From assembly GCF_000002595.2 (NCBI RefSeq), contig NC_057009.1, positions 2,071,346 to 2,135,345 of the forward strand: DNA of 64,000 nucleotides, read 5' to 3'. Shown here piece after piece: positions 46,756 through 59,800 of this stretch; the stretch's first letter is position 1, and each line of letters begins with the position of its first letter. The DNA is from Chlamydomonas reinhardtii. Lineage: Eukaryota; Chlorophyta; Chlorophyceae; Chlamydomonadales; Chlamydomonadaceae. Both the position numbers and the translations under genes were made by a program. The notes under the pieces were generated by a model. The model made no database searches and was not told the DNA's origin. It was given only the letters and a program-made list of their open reading frames with translations.

Positions 46756-49700
46756 TCAGAGCCCACCGCCTCCGTTCCCATCACTCCCGCTGGAGCTGCC
46801 GCCCAGCCGCTTGCGCCGGCTCTCGTAGAACTCCAGCTTGTCTCCAGGCGCGGTCGACAGGAACCGCACGAACTCCTCCCGGCTAATGCTGCCGTCGTGG
46901 TCCTCATCCGCCTCGCGCATCGCCGCCGGCACCACGTCATCGAACGGGCACTCATCAAGCTCCGCGTCCGCGCCCCCTGGGTCCGCTAGCACGTCGGCCT
47001 CGCTGCCGCTGCTGCCGCTGCCAGCGGCGCCAAGCAACCCGCCGCCGCAGAGCACGCGCTGGATGTTCTCGGGCGTGAGGCGGCCGGTGTGCCCTTGGTC
47101 AAACATGTCAAATACCTGATTGACGTACTTCTGCCACCCGGCGCTCTCCTGCACCTGTGAGGAGTGCAGCGGCAACGCGCCGGCCCGGTGCCGTGTTGGT
47201 GTGTAAAGGCGAATAAAACGCACATGAAAGTGAGAGCATGTATTAGGAATGCACAAGGAGACAACGTGCGCGCAAGCAACGCGCACAGGAGCTGCGGCAA
47301 GCACGAGCAAGTTGCAAAGGAGTGGTGCAGAACCGGGAACAAGGGCGCCCCGCCCCCTCGTTCCCACCTCGCGCCAGTCTATGAGTGCGGCCAGCCACTC
47401 GTTGTAGTCCACATTTCCCTCCAGGTCGATGTCGAAGGTGGCCAGCAGCTGGGACACCTCTGTGGGGCGGGTGGAGGGAGGTGTGGGTGTGTGGGAGGGG
47501 AAGATTCCGGGAGGTGCCAGCGAGAAGGTCGCAAGCGGCAGAGGCGGCGGGTGGCAATCCAACTGGGATGAATCGGCGAACACATGGTAGCGGGTGTGCG
47601 TCTGAGGCGCCGAAACACACTTCAGAATGGCACATGGCGAGACTGCGTACCCCAAAATGAACGCAGCCAACACCACGCCACGCCACGCCGCGCCACCAAC
47701 TCCCCACTACACGGCACACACCCCCACTACCTACCCCCCCCCCGCGCCCCCGCCCCCGCCGCCCGCGCTCTCTCACCGGTGCGGCTGAGGTCCCACTCGC
47801 CGTTGTTGAGCAGCGCCACCACCGAGTCGTACGGCACCACGCCGCGGCCCGCCGGGTCCAGGCTGCGGAAGGCGGCGGCCAGCGAGGCGATGCGCTCCGT
47901 CTCCGCAGTGGCCATGAAGCTCACCACCGCCCTGTGGGCATGTGGGCACGGCATGTAGTTCTCATCGGTGGGTGCGCGGTGAGAGATGTGGGCCGGTTTG
48001 CCTTTCGTGGTTTGTGTGCTTTGTGGCAAAATAGCTGTGTTGCGGTTGGTTTGACAAGGAGCCAGGAGGAGTTGTGAGTGAGGCCGAGGAAAGATGGGGA
48101 GATGGAGGCTCTGTCTGTCTCATCGCCTATGAGGCCGTCGTTCATCCCACACCCCGCGCCCCGTGTGCGGCGCTGCAGCGCAAAGAGCCACTAATGGGAC
48201 GCCTCCACAGCACGCAGCACCCAGCTACCACCACGCCAAGCCGCGCCACGCCACGCCACGCGCACCTGAGCGCAAGCTGTTTCAACCGGCCGTACGTGCC
48301 GAACCGCTGCAGCCGCTGCACAAGCGAGTCGCTCAAAGGCCGCCCGCTGCCGCTGACACCGCCGCCGCCGCCGCTGCGACTGGCAGCGCTGCCGTTACCA
48401 TCGGTGGTGGCGGCGCCGCCGCCGTTGCTGCCGCCGTCCACTGACGCCGTTGATGACGTGGCTGAGGTTCCGGAGGCGCTTGCGTCAAATTGCCGGAGCC
48501 AAGGGTGCTTGAGCGCTTGCTCCGCGGAGGGGCGCTTGGCGGGGTCACGCTGCGAGAGCGGGTGGAGCAAAAGCGGGAGCAGGAGAGGGAGGGGGAGGGG
48601 AGCAACGGCGACAGGGGTGTCGGCGAGCGGTACATGGCCGGAAGCAACGTCAAGCAGCGCGCCGGAGGCCGCATGTCGCATGCCTTGTCAGGCAGCTCAC
48701 GCTCACACTAGAGCCCTTTTCCAACCCATCCACCGCCACCATCACCTACCACCACCCACCAACAACAACAAATTAACGACCAACAACTCGCTACCACCAA
48801 GAACACTAACTACCACCAACCAATCACCCATCATCACACCACCCATCCCACCTCTAGCAGATGCGCCACGAAGTCACGTGCCAGCTCGCTGATCTCGTCC
48901 CAGGGCGGCCGGCGGAAGTCCAAATCGCCGTACAGGATGGCGAAGAAGATCTGGCCGGGTGTGGGGCACGGGTGTGGGGGCCAGGCACGAATACCGAAAC
49001 CAGAGGCTGGTAAGGTAAGGGCTGGTGAATAAAGCACTGCGTCACCAGCAGCAGCACATGCGGTATCCCGTGGCTGGTGTGGGCAGTGTATGGCCCAAGC
49101 AAGAAAGCCACCGGCGGTGGTCAGACGATGGCGGGAATGGCAAGCTATGTTGAAATCCGGAAGGTATCCCGAAAATGAAGAGGCCCAAGCAAGAGGCCCA
49201 AGCAAGCAGCCCCACCTCCTTGTTGGTGAAGTGCTTCTTGCCAAGCACGTCCAGCGAGCTTAGCAGCAGGCCGCAGTCCTCGTCCTCGAACGGGAAGCGC
49301 CCCGTCAAAAGCTGGTACGCCACCACGCCTGTGTGTGCGAGAGAGAGTGTGGCATGTTCACGGAAGCGTTCCGGTGTTGTGTATGTATTATAGTAAGATG
49401 AATACGAGGAGAGAAGGTTTGTGTGTTTCAAAGAACGTATGTACGGTGGTGTTTGCTGTTGCGAGCGAGTGCCTGAGGGAGCGCGTGTGTCAGACAGAGC
49501 GAGCCGGCAGTGCGAAAGGGTGCCGTGCGACGAGGTGTTCATCCCGCAACGCAATGGCACCCAACCCCTGGCCCCTGCCCTCACCCGCGCTCCACACGTC
49601 GCAGGGCTGGCCATACGACTGTTTTAACACCTCTGCACGCGGCGTGTCGTAACACGAGGGGAAAGAAACCAGTCAAGGGAACGAAGTGCATCCGGGAGCA

Positions 49701-50800
49701 CGCGGAAAGCATATGTCGTTAGTTAGCTGGACTAGACAGGGGCTGGCAGCTCAGCGGCAGGTGGATGGCAGTAGTCGCGCGGGCATAGCAGAAAGGCAGT
49801 TGGAGTCACGGAGAGCGCTTTTCGTCACCCACCGGGCGCAACGTAAAGTGGCGAGCCGGCACGGTCGCTCAGTAGCTGTCCCGGCCTGCGGTTGTGCGCC
49901 CAACAGTACAGCGCTTGGCAATGGCCTTCACATCTTGCGCCGCCTGTCTTTCCGTACCAGTCAAGCAGGGGCTTGCCACTTCCCAGCCCATTCCCATGGA
50001 GCCCAACTACCCACTCGAGCACCATGGCCCGACCCCAGGCCCACGCGTCGTCGCCCGGCGTCTCACGCACTTGCAGTAGGTGGCCAGCCCAAAGTCAATC
50101 ATCTTGAGCGGTGCGTCCGCGTCAGCCGTCAGGAACAGGAAGTTCTCGGGCTTCACATCGCGCAGCACAATGCCTACAGAGGCACAGGGGCGCACGCAAA
50201 CGTGTCGTCAGTATGACACCGACCGCCACCGAACCGGGTTTTCGCCGTTGCTGTCCGCACATCTCACACCGCCAGCAGCGTCACCCTGCAATTGGCCGGC
50301 CAGTGTCCGGCCAACTCGTGGCTGTATGACGAACCACGGAGGCAAGGTCAGAACAGCATACCCCATGCAGCGAAACCCAATCAAGTCTTTCGCATGTGCG
50401 CACACGTCCTACCCTTGGCGTGGCACTGCGCCACGGTGCACAGGATCTCCCGACACAGCGCCGCCGCAGCCGCCTCGTCGTACTTGCCCCGCTGCACACG
50501 CGTCCACAGCTCGCCGCCTGCGTGTACGGTATTAGGAGTGTGGCGTCAACAGTTCCGTTGGTGAGCGAGTTGAGGCTGGCATCGCACGGACGGACTAACT
50601 GCCTGTGCGAGGCCAGCCCTTCGCTCTGCCACGGCTCGCACTCGGTGACTCATACGTGCACGCAGGTTCCCTGCCATGCTCAGCAGAACCACATTGCATT
50701 CTGGCCATGTCCCTTTCAAAACGCGCGGTGAAGACATCCCTCACGGCCCCCCAATGGTTTATGTTGGGATTGGAATGAACTAGCCCCCCCCCACTTCCAC

Positions 50801-50839
<39 letters not shown>

Positions 50840-51744
50840 GCACCCACCTGTGCACAGCTCCATGACCAGCTGCACGTGCACGGGCGTCTCCCAGGCGCCG
50901 TACAGGTAGGCCACGTTGAGGGAGCGGCCCAGGTGGTTGTAGATGTCCACCTGGGGGTTACATCATGGGGTTACATTCATGATTAATGAAGAACGAGCGA
51001 AGTTGCAGCCAGGCACATTGGTACAGCAGGCAAAGGGGTGAGACCGCGTGTTGCGGTGGGCTGGGAGGGGTGCCGCAGCGCCCAAGGCCCTGCTCACACC
51101 ACTGTCCCAACAGGCGCCGCACTGCTCGTGCCCAGGCTACATCCTAGTGACGCGCGGTTGCTGCTGCTTGTGCTACATGCCCCCCTGCCTGCCCGCCTGC
51201 CTGCCCGCCTGCCTGCCTGCCTGCCCGCCTCCCACCGCCCGCGCCCACCTCGTGTTGCACGCGGCGGACGAAGTTGCCCTCCAGGTATCCGCCCATGACC
51301 CGCTTGGTGATCACCTTGACTGCCACCCTGCAGGACAACAAGCCCACAAGCGGTGGCGCCTCGGTGTGCCACGACGGGTAGCAGAGCGGTACCATACTGC
51401 TTGCCGTGCTGTGCTGTGCAATTGTTACTCTGCAGTGGGTCACGTGCGCGTTGAAGAAGGAAGCCGCACGGCTGGGGCTCTGCTGGGATGGACGCGCAGG
51501 GCAGGTCCGCTGACGGGGTCCAGGGTGGCACGGGTGAAGTGGGTGCCAGCGTGTTTGCCAGCGTGTCAGCCAGCGTGTCCGACAACCCGGGCTCTGTCGT
51601 GCCTTCACAGCACCGTATGTTGAGAGGTCATCCCGGACTCACTCCTGCCCCGTGGCCTTGTCAGTGGCCAGGTGCACTGTTCCGAAGGTTCCAGCGCCGA
51701 TAGCCCGACCTAGCGTGTACTTCTGGTCAAAGTCATGCGCGAAG
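46756..51744 (-). CDS. Calcium-dependent protein kinase (CDPK), 13 exons seen, N-terminus unresolved
   Basis: Exons: 51744-51643, 51327-51249, 50950-50848, 50517-50413, 50173-50071, 49867-49833, 49632-49585, 49328-49216, 48950-48852, 48549-48266, 47931-47777, 47459-47368, 47154-46756 (about 572 codons, in phase). Kinase: Gly loop GAGTFGTV, Lys in VAVKVI, catalytic loop LRDVKPENFL, DFG, GSPLYVAPE, DVWSAGVVAYQLLTG, and RDPAKRPSAEQALKHPWL. The canonical HRD His is Leu here. A Ser/Gly-rich linker precedes the autoinhibitory/EF region. Four EF-hand positions: EF1 (LDPAGRGVVPYDS) and EF3 (DQGHTGRLTPEN) are degenerate. EF2 (DIDLEGNVDYNE) and EF4 (DEDHDGSISREE) have the calcium ligands. It should couple calcium signals to Ser/Thr phosphorylation. 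The first visible exon starts inside a codon, so at least one 5' exon is missing. 52904-52769, an ATG frame ending at GTAAGC, is a candidate first exon but does not match phase directly. Confidence 0.88.
50802..50837. repeat. (CA)n tract in kinase intron
   Basis: On the sense strand this is (GT)n about ten bases after the donor of exon 50950-50848. Confidence 0.9.
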
Positions 51745-53551
51745 CTGCAGGAACAAGAAAGGGTACGGGATCAGTAAGGACACTGCAGAAGCCTTGCTAG
51801 CTGTTGGCGGAGACGCCAAAGGAATTTTGCGCGTGTCATTTCGGTGCCAGCCGGAGGGTGTTACACACACAGGCCACGGAGCGCACGACCGACTCCGCCA
51901 CCGCTCGAGTAGACAATCGCTTCGAACACTGTGCCTTCTCTTTTTTGCAGTGTGTGGTGGCTGTCGTCATAATACCAAGAGCTTAGAGCCTGAGTGCGGA
52001 ACCCTTGCTCGACACCAATGTCGCTTTTTCCAGCCTTACCCAAACGATTTCAGTGCGCTTGCAGCAATTGCTCCTACAGCTTTGGCGCCAGCAGCCTGTG
52101 GCGTCACCGCCTGCCGACAAGTGATTTCTGCTGCTTGCAGGCGAGGGCTTGTGTCCGCGCGGCGAGGCGTCAAACCAGGAGCTCGATGAGCCTGGTTCGC
52201 CACCAGTTGCATCGGTAAATGGGAGCATCGTTGCTCTTGCCTTTCTCTGCCCTGCGTTAGCAAGTTTCCGTTGCGGGCGCCTAGTTGCATGTTTGAGTGA
52301 CAGAGGTAGGGCTAGGCTTTCGCTAGGACTGGAGCCGAACGTAGTGCTTTACTATGACTTGGTTTTGTGGCCCGCGGCTGTATGCACACAATGTGGCAAT
52401 AATCTTTGATGGCCGTGCCCAAGTGCCACCGCACCCAGGCGCACCCCTGGTGCCCCCATGGACGTCTATGCAGTCCATGGCTTCCACCGCATGCCCAGCC
52501 GCGTTTTTTGTTTATTTGCTTCCTATAACAACAGGTTTCTGAGTATTCGGGGACAGGCAGGAACGGACGCGCTGGCCCCTGCACTCCTGCAGGGCTAAAA
52601 AGATTACTGCAGGAGCAGGGGACTAGGGGAGTGCCCAAGGGAGTGCCCGCATCCTCGCACGACTGTTGCCCCATGATGTGCAGTGATCTGCCCCAACCCG
52701 AATGCGCAAAATTGACCCATGTGAAACAGTGAAAGAGCTTTTGAGTGTGTAGGAACGGACGTGCTTACCCGTGCAGGGCTCCAGAAAGTCCAAGGAGGTC
52801 TGGCCCTGGCCTGCCCCCCAAGCTGCCCCCCTCAGTTCCCCCGCACGGAGAACCCGAGCTGCAGAAGCGGAACGCGCACACACTTCCCGGGCTTCCTGAT
52901 ACATTTTATGGCAAGATGGCTGTCAGCCAGCAGCTGAAAGCTTCTTCTCGCTAGATGCATCCGCGGCGCTGCGCGTTCGCCATTGCGGGTTCTCTACACT
53001 GATACCGCCTGTGAAATCTTGAATATGGACACATGCCCTTTAGCAATTTACACGTTCAGCACCCCTGCCACAGTGCCACCTTGCCATAGTGCCATCGAAT
53101 CAGACAAGCACAGAAGCTTTCGTGCTGCTTGCATGCGCAATCCATGCTGCAAACAGTGCAAATCAGTGCAAAATTGCCTACCGTACCACCCCATGACAGC
53201 TGCTGCCCTGCCAACTCGAACCGAACAGCCAAGGCGTGACAACATGCACGTGCGCTTCACCATACGGCAATTGCTACACTTCAAGCCAGTTCCTGTGTGC
53301 TACTGTATCGCCACGAAGGCCTGGACTAAGTTCATTGGACAGTGCTGTCAGATGCAGTACAGACACTCATCAGGTGAGAGATATTGCCGCGACATATTAA
53401 GTACCTAACTCTTGTGAGCATGGGCTGTGTCCCTCATGCGTTCGGCCACGGTGCATTCCGGCACTCCGGCAGCGTTCAACAATGATTACTAATGCGCCGC
53501 AAACGCGTGCTTGCGCCGGGTCCGCAGCACTGTGACGCCCTAGCTATCCTA
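51745..53551. other. Kinase 5' region and PCF11 3' flank
   Basis: Probably holds the missing 5' exon(s) of the kinase. The frame 52904-52769 (minus) begins MYQEAREVCARSASAARV and ends at a strong GTAAGC donor. A second ATG frame starts at 52228. TTACA at 53048-53052 (TGTAA on minus) may be the PCF11 poly(A) signal. Nothing else recognised. Confidence 0.4.
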
Positions 53552-56370
53552 TTACTGCACCTCGAGCTTGACCCGCTTGGCTTCCGGCGGCATCGCCACC
53601 GCCCCTCCAGATGGCGCGTCCCCGGGCCGCTTCGCCGCGACGCCCACCACCCCCACAGGCTGCTCTGTGTGGTAGACCTCCTCCTTTACCAACACCCCGG
53701 GCAGCGGCAGCTGCGGTGACTGCTGCTGCGGTGGCGACTGCGCGGCCGTAGCACCGGCCGGCGACGCGTGTGCACCCGCGGCTGGCCCGTTCACGACTGG
53801 CGCGCTGGCGTGTGGCTGTGCGCCTCCGTTGCTGTCAGACACCGAGCGGACTGAAGCTGCCAAAGTCGAAGCCAGGTCTGAGGTCGTCATTGTCGCCGCG
53901 GACGCCGCGCGCAGGTCGTTAGCGGCCGCCGCAGCCGCAGACGCGGCCTTGAGCGTAGCCTTCTGTAGCTTGGAGGGCGCCCCCGCCAGGCAGTTCACCT
54001 TCACCAGCGAGCCGTCCATCACGCCGTACCTGCAGGGGACGTAAGAAAGGAGGCTTAGGCACTAGCAGGAACAGTGTGTCCTGGATACGGTAAGGATGGG
54101 CAGCTAGCTGCAACACGGAACAGGCACGGATGCACCCGGCCAAGGCAGGATGCTTGCACTCCCGCTGCACTCCCGCTGCACCCCGCTGCGCTGTATGCAC
54201 CAGTATCCAGACCACCATGGGCACTGCACTTACTTATCCGCATCCTCGCCGTTCAGCTCTACCGCGTCCTTGTAGCACCACTTGTCCAGCACGGGGTCAT
54301 AAAAGCGCTCGAAGCGTTCGCCGGAGATGGCGCACTCCGGCTGGGACGGGTCCTCCTCCACGAAGTAGAACTTGTCCGCCTCCTCCGCTGCCTCCTCCTG
54401 AGATCACGGTAACAGGCACAACAAACCGCACGTCAGAATGGTGATGAATAGTTCAACTCAATTAATGGCAACGCAACTGAGTGCCATCTTCGTTACCGCC
54501 AACGGCCATGTCGGTCTCACCTCGCCCGGTGCAGCTGCATCTTCCGCTGGCACTGAAGTTGTTCCTTGCAGCCACATATCCATCGTTGGGAACCACTGCC
54601 GCGACGGATGCCCTGACGAAGCAGCTCGCCGCTTGTTTCGCAAGAACGCCGCGTCCAGGAATGCCGGTCGTGTGCGAGCGGATGAGTCCAACAGTTCCTG
54701 AACTGCACTTGGGTCTAGCTCCTGCGCGCAGCAAGAACCAGCGAACAGTTACGCGAGGAGGGCTGAGGATGCCAATCGACATGTTACGCTGCGGTTTTCC
54801 GACTGCAGTTATCTACAGATTACAAATTGCAGCGTGGCTAGAGAGCTGCTGGTATTGGGGAATATTTTTACATTCTTCATTCATGTAAGAGAGGCATGGG
54901 GATGAGCGATTTGAGCGCGCGTTCGTGATGGAATTCGCCCCCAGCCGCACCCTCCGTTCAGCCAAGCCACCCACAGCAGCAAGCCCACCCCACACACAAT
55001 CCAGCTTCATAAGCCTTCCGTAGCCGACAACCACAGCAAACAAGAGCAACAATTTGGATCTACACGGAAGAGAGCGCGCAATCATATTTACCTTCAGAGC
55101 CTGCGGCCCCGGGAACTCAGTGGAGCGTGGCCGCACTGTTGGCTGTTGTTGAGACGGACTGCTGGGCCCAGGCTGAGGACTGGCGGGCTGGCGAAGCTGG
55201 TGTGCAATGACAGGCACATGCTGGGCTGGCGGTGTATACGCGCCAACAACAAAGGGAACCCCGGTGGCTGCCGTGGCCTGAAGCCCTACTTGCTGCGCGT
55301 AAACCAGCTGGGGCTGCACACTGTAAGGTACACCTTGCGGGTACAGCGGCACAGCAGGCTGCTGGTACATTGGACGGACAGGCACCGCTGTGCTGTACGA
55401 GCCCTGCTGCTGACCGGGCTGCCCCATCAGCGGTGCGGGAAACCGTGCGCTACCAGCGATAGTACCGGGTGCTTGCCCATAAGGTGCAACAGAGGGATGC
55501 GTTGACTGCGTCACAGGATAAGCCGCATGCGCAGGCGGCCGCAGCACTCCACCCATCGCAGGCGTGCCGGCGGGGGCAACCGCGACCTGGCCCGCAAGCG
55601 GCGCCATGTACTTCTTACAAGCCTCAACTACTTTCTGGTCCAGGTGAGGCACGCTTGTCCACAGCTTGCATAGCTTCGTCAGAGCCGGTCGCGTAGCGGC
55701 ATCCGCGTTGTCCCAAGTGAACACGAAGATCTATGGGCGGGTGGGAGGATGGGCGGGTCACAGAATGGGCGGGGCACGCAGGACGGTTATGCAGCGGAGC
55801 CAAGTCTGCTAGGACCTCGCTGCATGGAGGAGTGGCTGCCTCGATGCTCAAGCACCAGCGATAATCCAACAGCAGAAGCTGCTAGGAATTCGAGAATTCT
55901 GCATCTCCTTCTGCGAACGTGTGCCTGCACCTAACAACAACGCCAGCCTAGAAACGTACCTCCAGTAATGCCCGAGAGATCTGCTCGGCTAGCAAGGGTG
56001 GGCAGGGTTCCGCCTTCAGCATGCAGTCCACCAGGTACAGCGCCGGCAGCCGGTGCGCCGCGGGACACTGTGGACGTGAGCAGGTGTGAGTACAGGGGCA
56101 GGTTTACAAGTGCGGTGGCAGGCCCGGCCCGGCCGAAGCTAGCGAGGTTGACAGGCCCGATGACATCGCCTGGAACGCGGCATTCATCCCCTTTACACAA
56201 GCCCCAAAGCTCACCTGTTTAACATGCATACGTATGGCGCGCATGACGTCGGCGGCCTCACCCAGGTTCTCGAACGCCAGGTCCTTGAGCGTCACAATGG
56301 AGCGCCGGTCCGGCGTCGTCAGGTCCCGCAAGTTCTCCAGAAACGCTAGTCCAAAGCCGCTGAGAGCCAT
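53552..56370 (-). CDS. PCF11-like pre-mRNA cleavage factor, CID protein, 581 aa
   Basis: Six exons: 56370-56215, 56067-55960, 55730-55092, 54721-54521, 54397-54234, 54029-53552; 1746 bases, phases closed. Residues 1 to ~130 form a CTD-interacting domain: FLENLRDLTTPDRRSIVTLK, LPALYLVDCMLK and RALLEIFVFTWDNADAATR match the helices of Pcf11-type CIDs that bind phosphorylated RNA polymerase II. A ~170-residue Pro/Gln/Tyr-rich linker follows. The segment ECAISGERFERFYD ending WCYKDAV is the C-terminal zinc-finger-like motif of Pcf11 proteins, but the second Cys of the CxxC is Ser, so metal binding is doubtful. The tail is Ala/Ser/Pro-rich and ends in a basic KRVKLEV sequence that looks like a nuclear localisation signal. 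Role: 3'-end cleavage and transcription termination. It is shorter than animal PCF11. Confidence 0.85.
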
Positions 56371-56897
56371 GGTGCTGCTCAGCGCGGGAGAAACCCGGCC
56401 GGCAGGAGGAAGAAACAAGAAAATTGGAAACTGCGCCGAGGTCGTCGCAAGCTGAAGCCCAATAGTACACACACTATTGTGTTGTGCGAGAGCGGTATGG
56501 GTGAGGACAACGAAATCGCCACTTCCCCTCACGACTATGCGTATGAGTTCGGAATGAGGCTCCATGCGGCGCGGTCCGCTCGTGGAGTCGTGGAGACGTG
56601 GTGGACCCACTGATCACCCCCAGCATTTCGGACCGGGTGTCCATCCTGATGATCATCTAGCAACCCTTGCACCCAATTCATGCCAGCAGCGGCTTCGCGC
56701 AACTGCAGAGCCGCCACAGCGAAGCCTGTTCGACTCCCGGTGGCACCCCTGGGCTCCTCGCTCCCACCGGCAACTTCAACACGCGGTAATGTCACGTTTC
56801 GTCATGCTCCGCTACAGTATTGATGCCTTGTGACTTGATGCTTAGAACGCAGTACATGATGATAGAACTCATCGCAGGTTGCATGCACGTCAAGGCG
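56371..56897. other. Intergenic: PCF11 promoter and 3' flank of membrane-protein gene
   Basis: Same-strand neighbours. No TATA or repeat recognised. Confidence 0.45.
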
Positions 56898-59800
56898 CTA
56901 TGGCAATAGCCACCTCCCCCACGTCAACCCCCTCGGCACCGCAGCCGTCACCGAAGTCCCCCCCTGCCCCTCCAAGCCCATTCCTCTCCCCACTTCCTGT
57001 CTTTGCTCCTGCCGCTTCCCTTCTTCCTCCTCTTCCCGGAGCTCCACAAGGGCTTGCAGCTTCCGCTCGTGCTCCGCATCCGACTCATCCTGTTCGCCAC
57101 CAGTTTCATCCACCACCGGCAAATCCAGATCCGGGCTGTCCACCGGCACATGGGGTGCCGCGAGCAGCCGGCTGAAGCCGCCGCGGCCGCGGCCACTACT
57201 GCTACCGTGCAAAGAGCACCCCAATTCGTTCGGGCCGCCTCCACTGCTACTGTCGCTGTTGCCGCGTGCGCCGCCGTGCCCAACATGTCCAGCCTCCTTG
57301 CCGTCACCGGCCTCGTCAGCATCCTCCTCTTCATCCACCCCCTCCAAACGCGCCGAGGGAACCTTCTGCTGCTGCGGCGCATGCTGCGAATGAGCCTGAT
57401 GCCCCGGCAGCGCCAGCGAGCGCCACGCAATCGGCAGTAGCTGCCGGCCGCAGCAGCTTCTACTGCCGAGGCACCGTGCGGCCCCTGCCTGCAGGCCCTG
57501 CCGCCACTCTGCCCACGTTTTGCTCAGCTGTGGCTGATGTCGCCGTAGGATCACGGCCATGAACAGGCTTATGATGCCCACGTTGATCACCAGAATGATC
57601 ACACCCACGGCCGTCTGCGGGGCGATCAAAGGTACGGCGGCTTTCAGGTCCATCACAGCCAACCAACCAACACGGTGTGCCTGAACTCCAACACGGACAC
57701 AAACACACACGGTACACGGCAATGCAGCGCAGACGCAAGGCCAGGCACGCGCACAGTCGCGCACCCACCGCAGCTGCGGGCGACAGCGTGTCGGTGTCTG
57801 CTGTGAAGTAGAGGCTTAGGGTGATGGTGAGGCTGAGCGCCGCCAGGCTCACAAACTCCAGGGCCACCAGCAGGCGGTGCCGCAGCGGCGAGGCAAGCAT
57901 GTTGGCGGTGAGGATGAGCGTCAGCGCCGCCAGCAGCAGCAGCGCCTGCTGGGTGACCTGCAGGGTCAGGAAAGGGGGGGCGTGGGGGAGAGCGTGGGGG
58001 AGGGCGTGGGGGCTTGACAAGTTGGACAACGGGGGTCGCATGACCTGACACGTTGGCGAGGCGTTGCAGGCTACCGAAAATGCTCCCAGGATGCCAGTGG
58101 CCGCACGACTCCTGCTGGCCAGCAAGGGCGGCTGGTGGGCTTATGACCGTACCGTGAGGGCCCGGGCGAACACGTCCACAGCCACCAGTGACAACGTCTC
58201 CACTTGCAGCACGGACTCCCACCACCATCTCGTGGACCTGCGGGAGGGGGAAGAGGGACTTGAAGCAGTCGCAGCACTTATGTCCGAAGGGCTGATGTCC
58301 CGGGATGGGGGATGCCGGAGGAAATTTGGGACAGGGCTGAGGACACGTGCAGGCAACTTGGCATTAGACTTGTGTAAAGCAGCGAGCCCCCTTAGTTCAA
58401 CAGAACCCACCGGTAGCGGCTGTATAAGAATCCGTAGGTGCGGCGGGTGTGGTGGTCGTTGAGTCGGTCCCGCACGCGCCACACGATGACGAAGGAGGCG
58501 GCTGGCGGCCCTATGCAGAACAACAGCACGGCCACCACCCCCACCGGCACGTACAGTGCCGCGTGTGTCCCCGAGTAGCACTGCTGGCCCATGTCGCGGA
58601 TCCAGTAGCCGTACCGCCACGTGGCCTGTGGGCCATGGATTGCGAGTTGTGTATGTGTGTGTGTGTGTGTGTGTTTGTGTCTGTTTGTATGTGTGTGTTT
58701 GTACGGCACAGGCAGCGAGACCGTGCGTCTGTGCAGGTGTACGTTTGAACTCGAGCTCGTGCTACCCCCCACCCCTCCCCACAGCAGCTTTCATCGCCGC
58801 ACTCGGCTCGCTCACCGCCAGGTTGCTGTCGTACACGCCGCCGTACTCGGCGCCGGGCGTGTCGAGTATACGGCAGGCGAACACGGACAGCGAGGCGGAC
58901 ACCAGGCCGGGGTACAGCACGAACACGCCGGCCAGCAGCACCACCCCCAGCTGCCTGGGCAGGCTGAGCGCCTGCGGGGTTTGTTCATGTGGAGCGCGAG
59001 GTAGGGAGGTTGCTGTTGTAAAGGTGTGCATGCCCGGGCGAGGGAACGATAGGAGACGCCAGCGGCTGCGCATGCGCCCCTGTAGATTGACACCGTACAC
59101 GCGGTAGACGATTGCTGTGTCCGTGCATACGTGTGCACGCACCACGCACCCAAAACGCGTGTACCGCATGCGGCCAATGCCCCACAGCCTCTCACGCACT
59201 CACGCCCCGCCCCCACCTGGTCATAGTGCTGCAGGTGGCTGCCCACCGAGTGCAGCGACCCCAGCTGCTTCACCAGCGGCGCCGGCAGCCGCCGCACCGC
59301 CGTGCTCACACTGCGCAGCAGCCGGCTGCTCAAGCCGCTCAGGTGCCCGTGGCTGTACCGCTGCTGGCTGCCACCGCTGCTGCGGCCGTCACCGTATCGC
59401 CCGCTGCTTTGGCCGGAGCCGCCACCACCGCCGCCGCCGCCGCCACTGGCTTTGCCCGAGTGCCGGTGTGCCTGCCCACCCCCGCCGCTGGCGCCACTGG
59501 CGCAGCTGCCACGGGAGCCGTGCCGTATGTACGACTGCTGCCGCGAGGCGGCGGGCGTGGGATTCCGGTGGGCTGCGGAGGAAGCCGAGGGAGACGAGGC
59601 GGCGGCCAGGGGCACCTTGAGGGCGCCACTGCTGCTGGGGTCGTTGCTGCTGCTGGTGCCGCTGCCGGCCTGTTGCTGCTGCCCGATACCAGAAGACGAC
59701 GTGGCAGCCGTTCGCAAGATGCTCTTGTGTGACGACCAGCCACTCGCCCAGCTGCTGCGCTGTGTGCCCGGCGGCCCCATGATGCCGACGCCGCCACCAG

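Noticed and set aside
51094-51585. Arg/Pro/Ala-rich frames around a CTGCC / GCCTGCCTGCC run near 51190-51230
   Set aside because: They come from a simple intronic repeat between two kinase exons.
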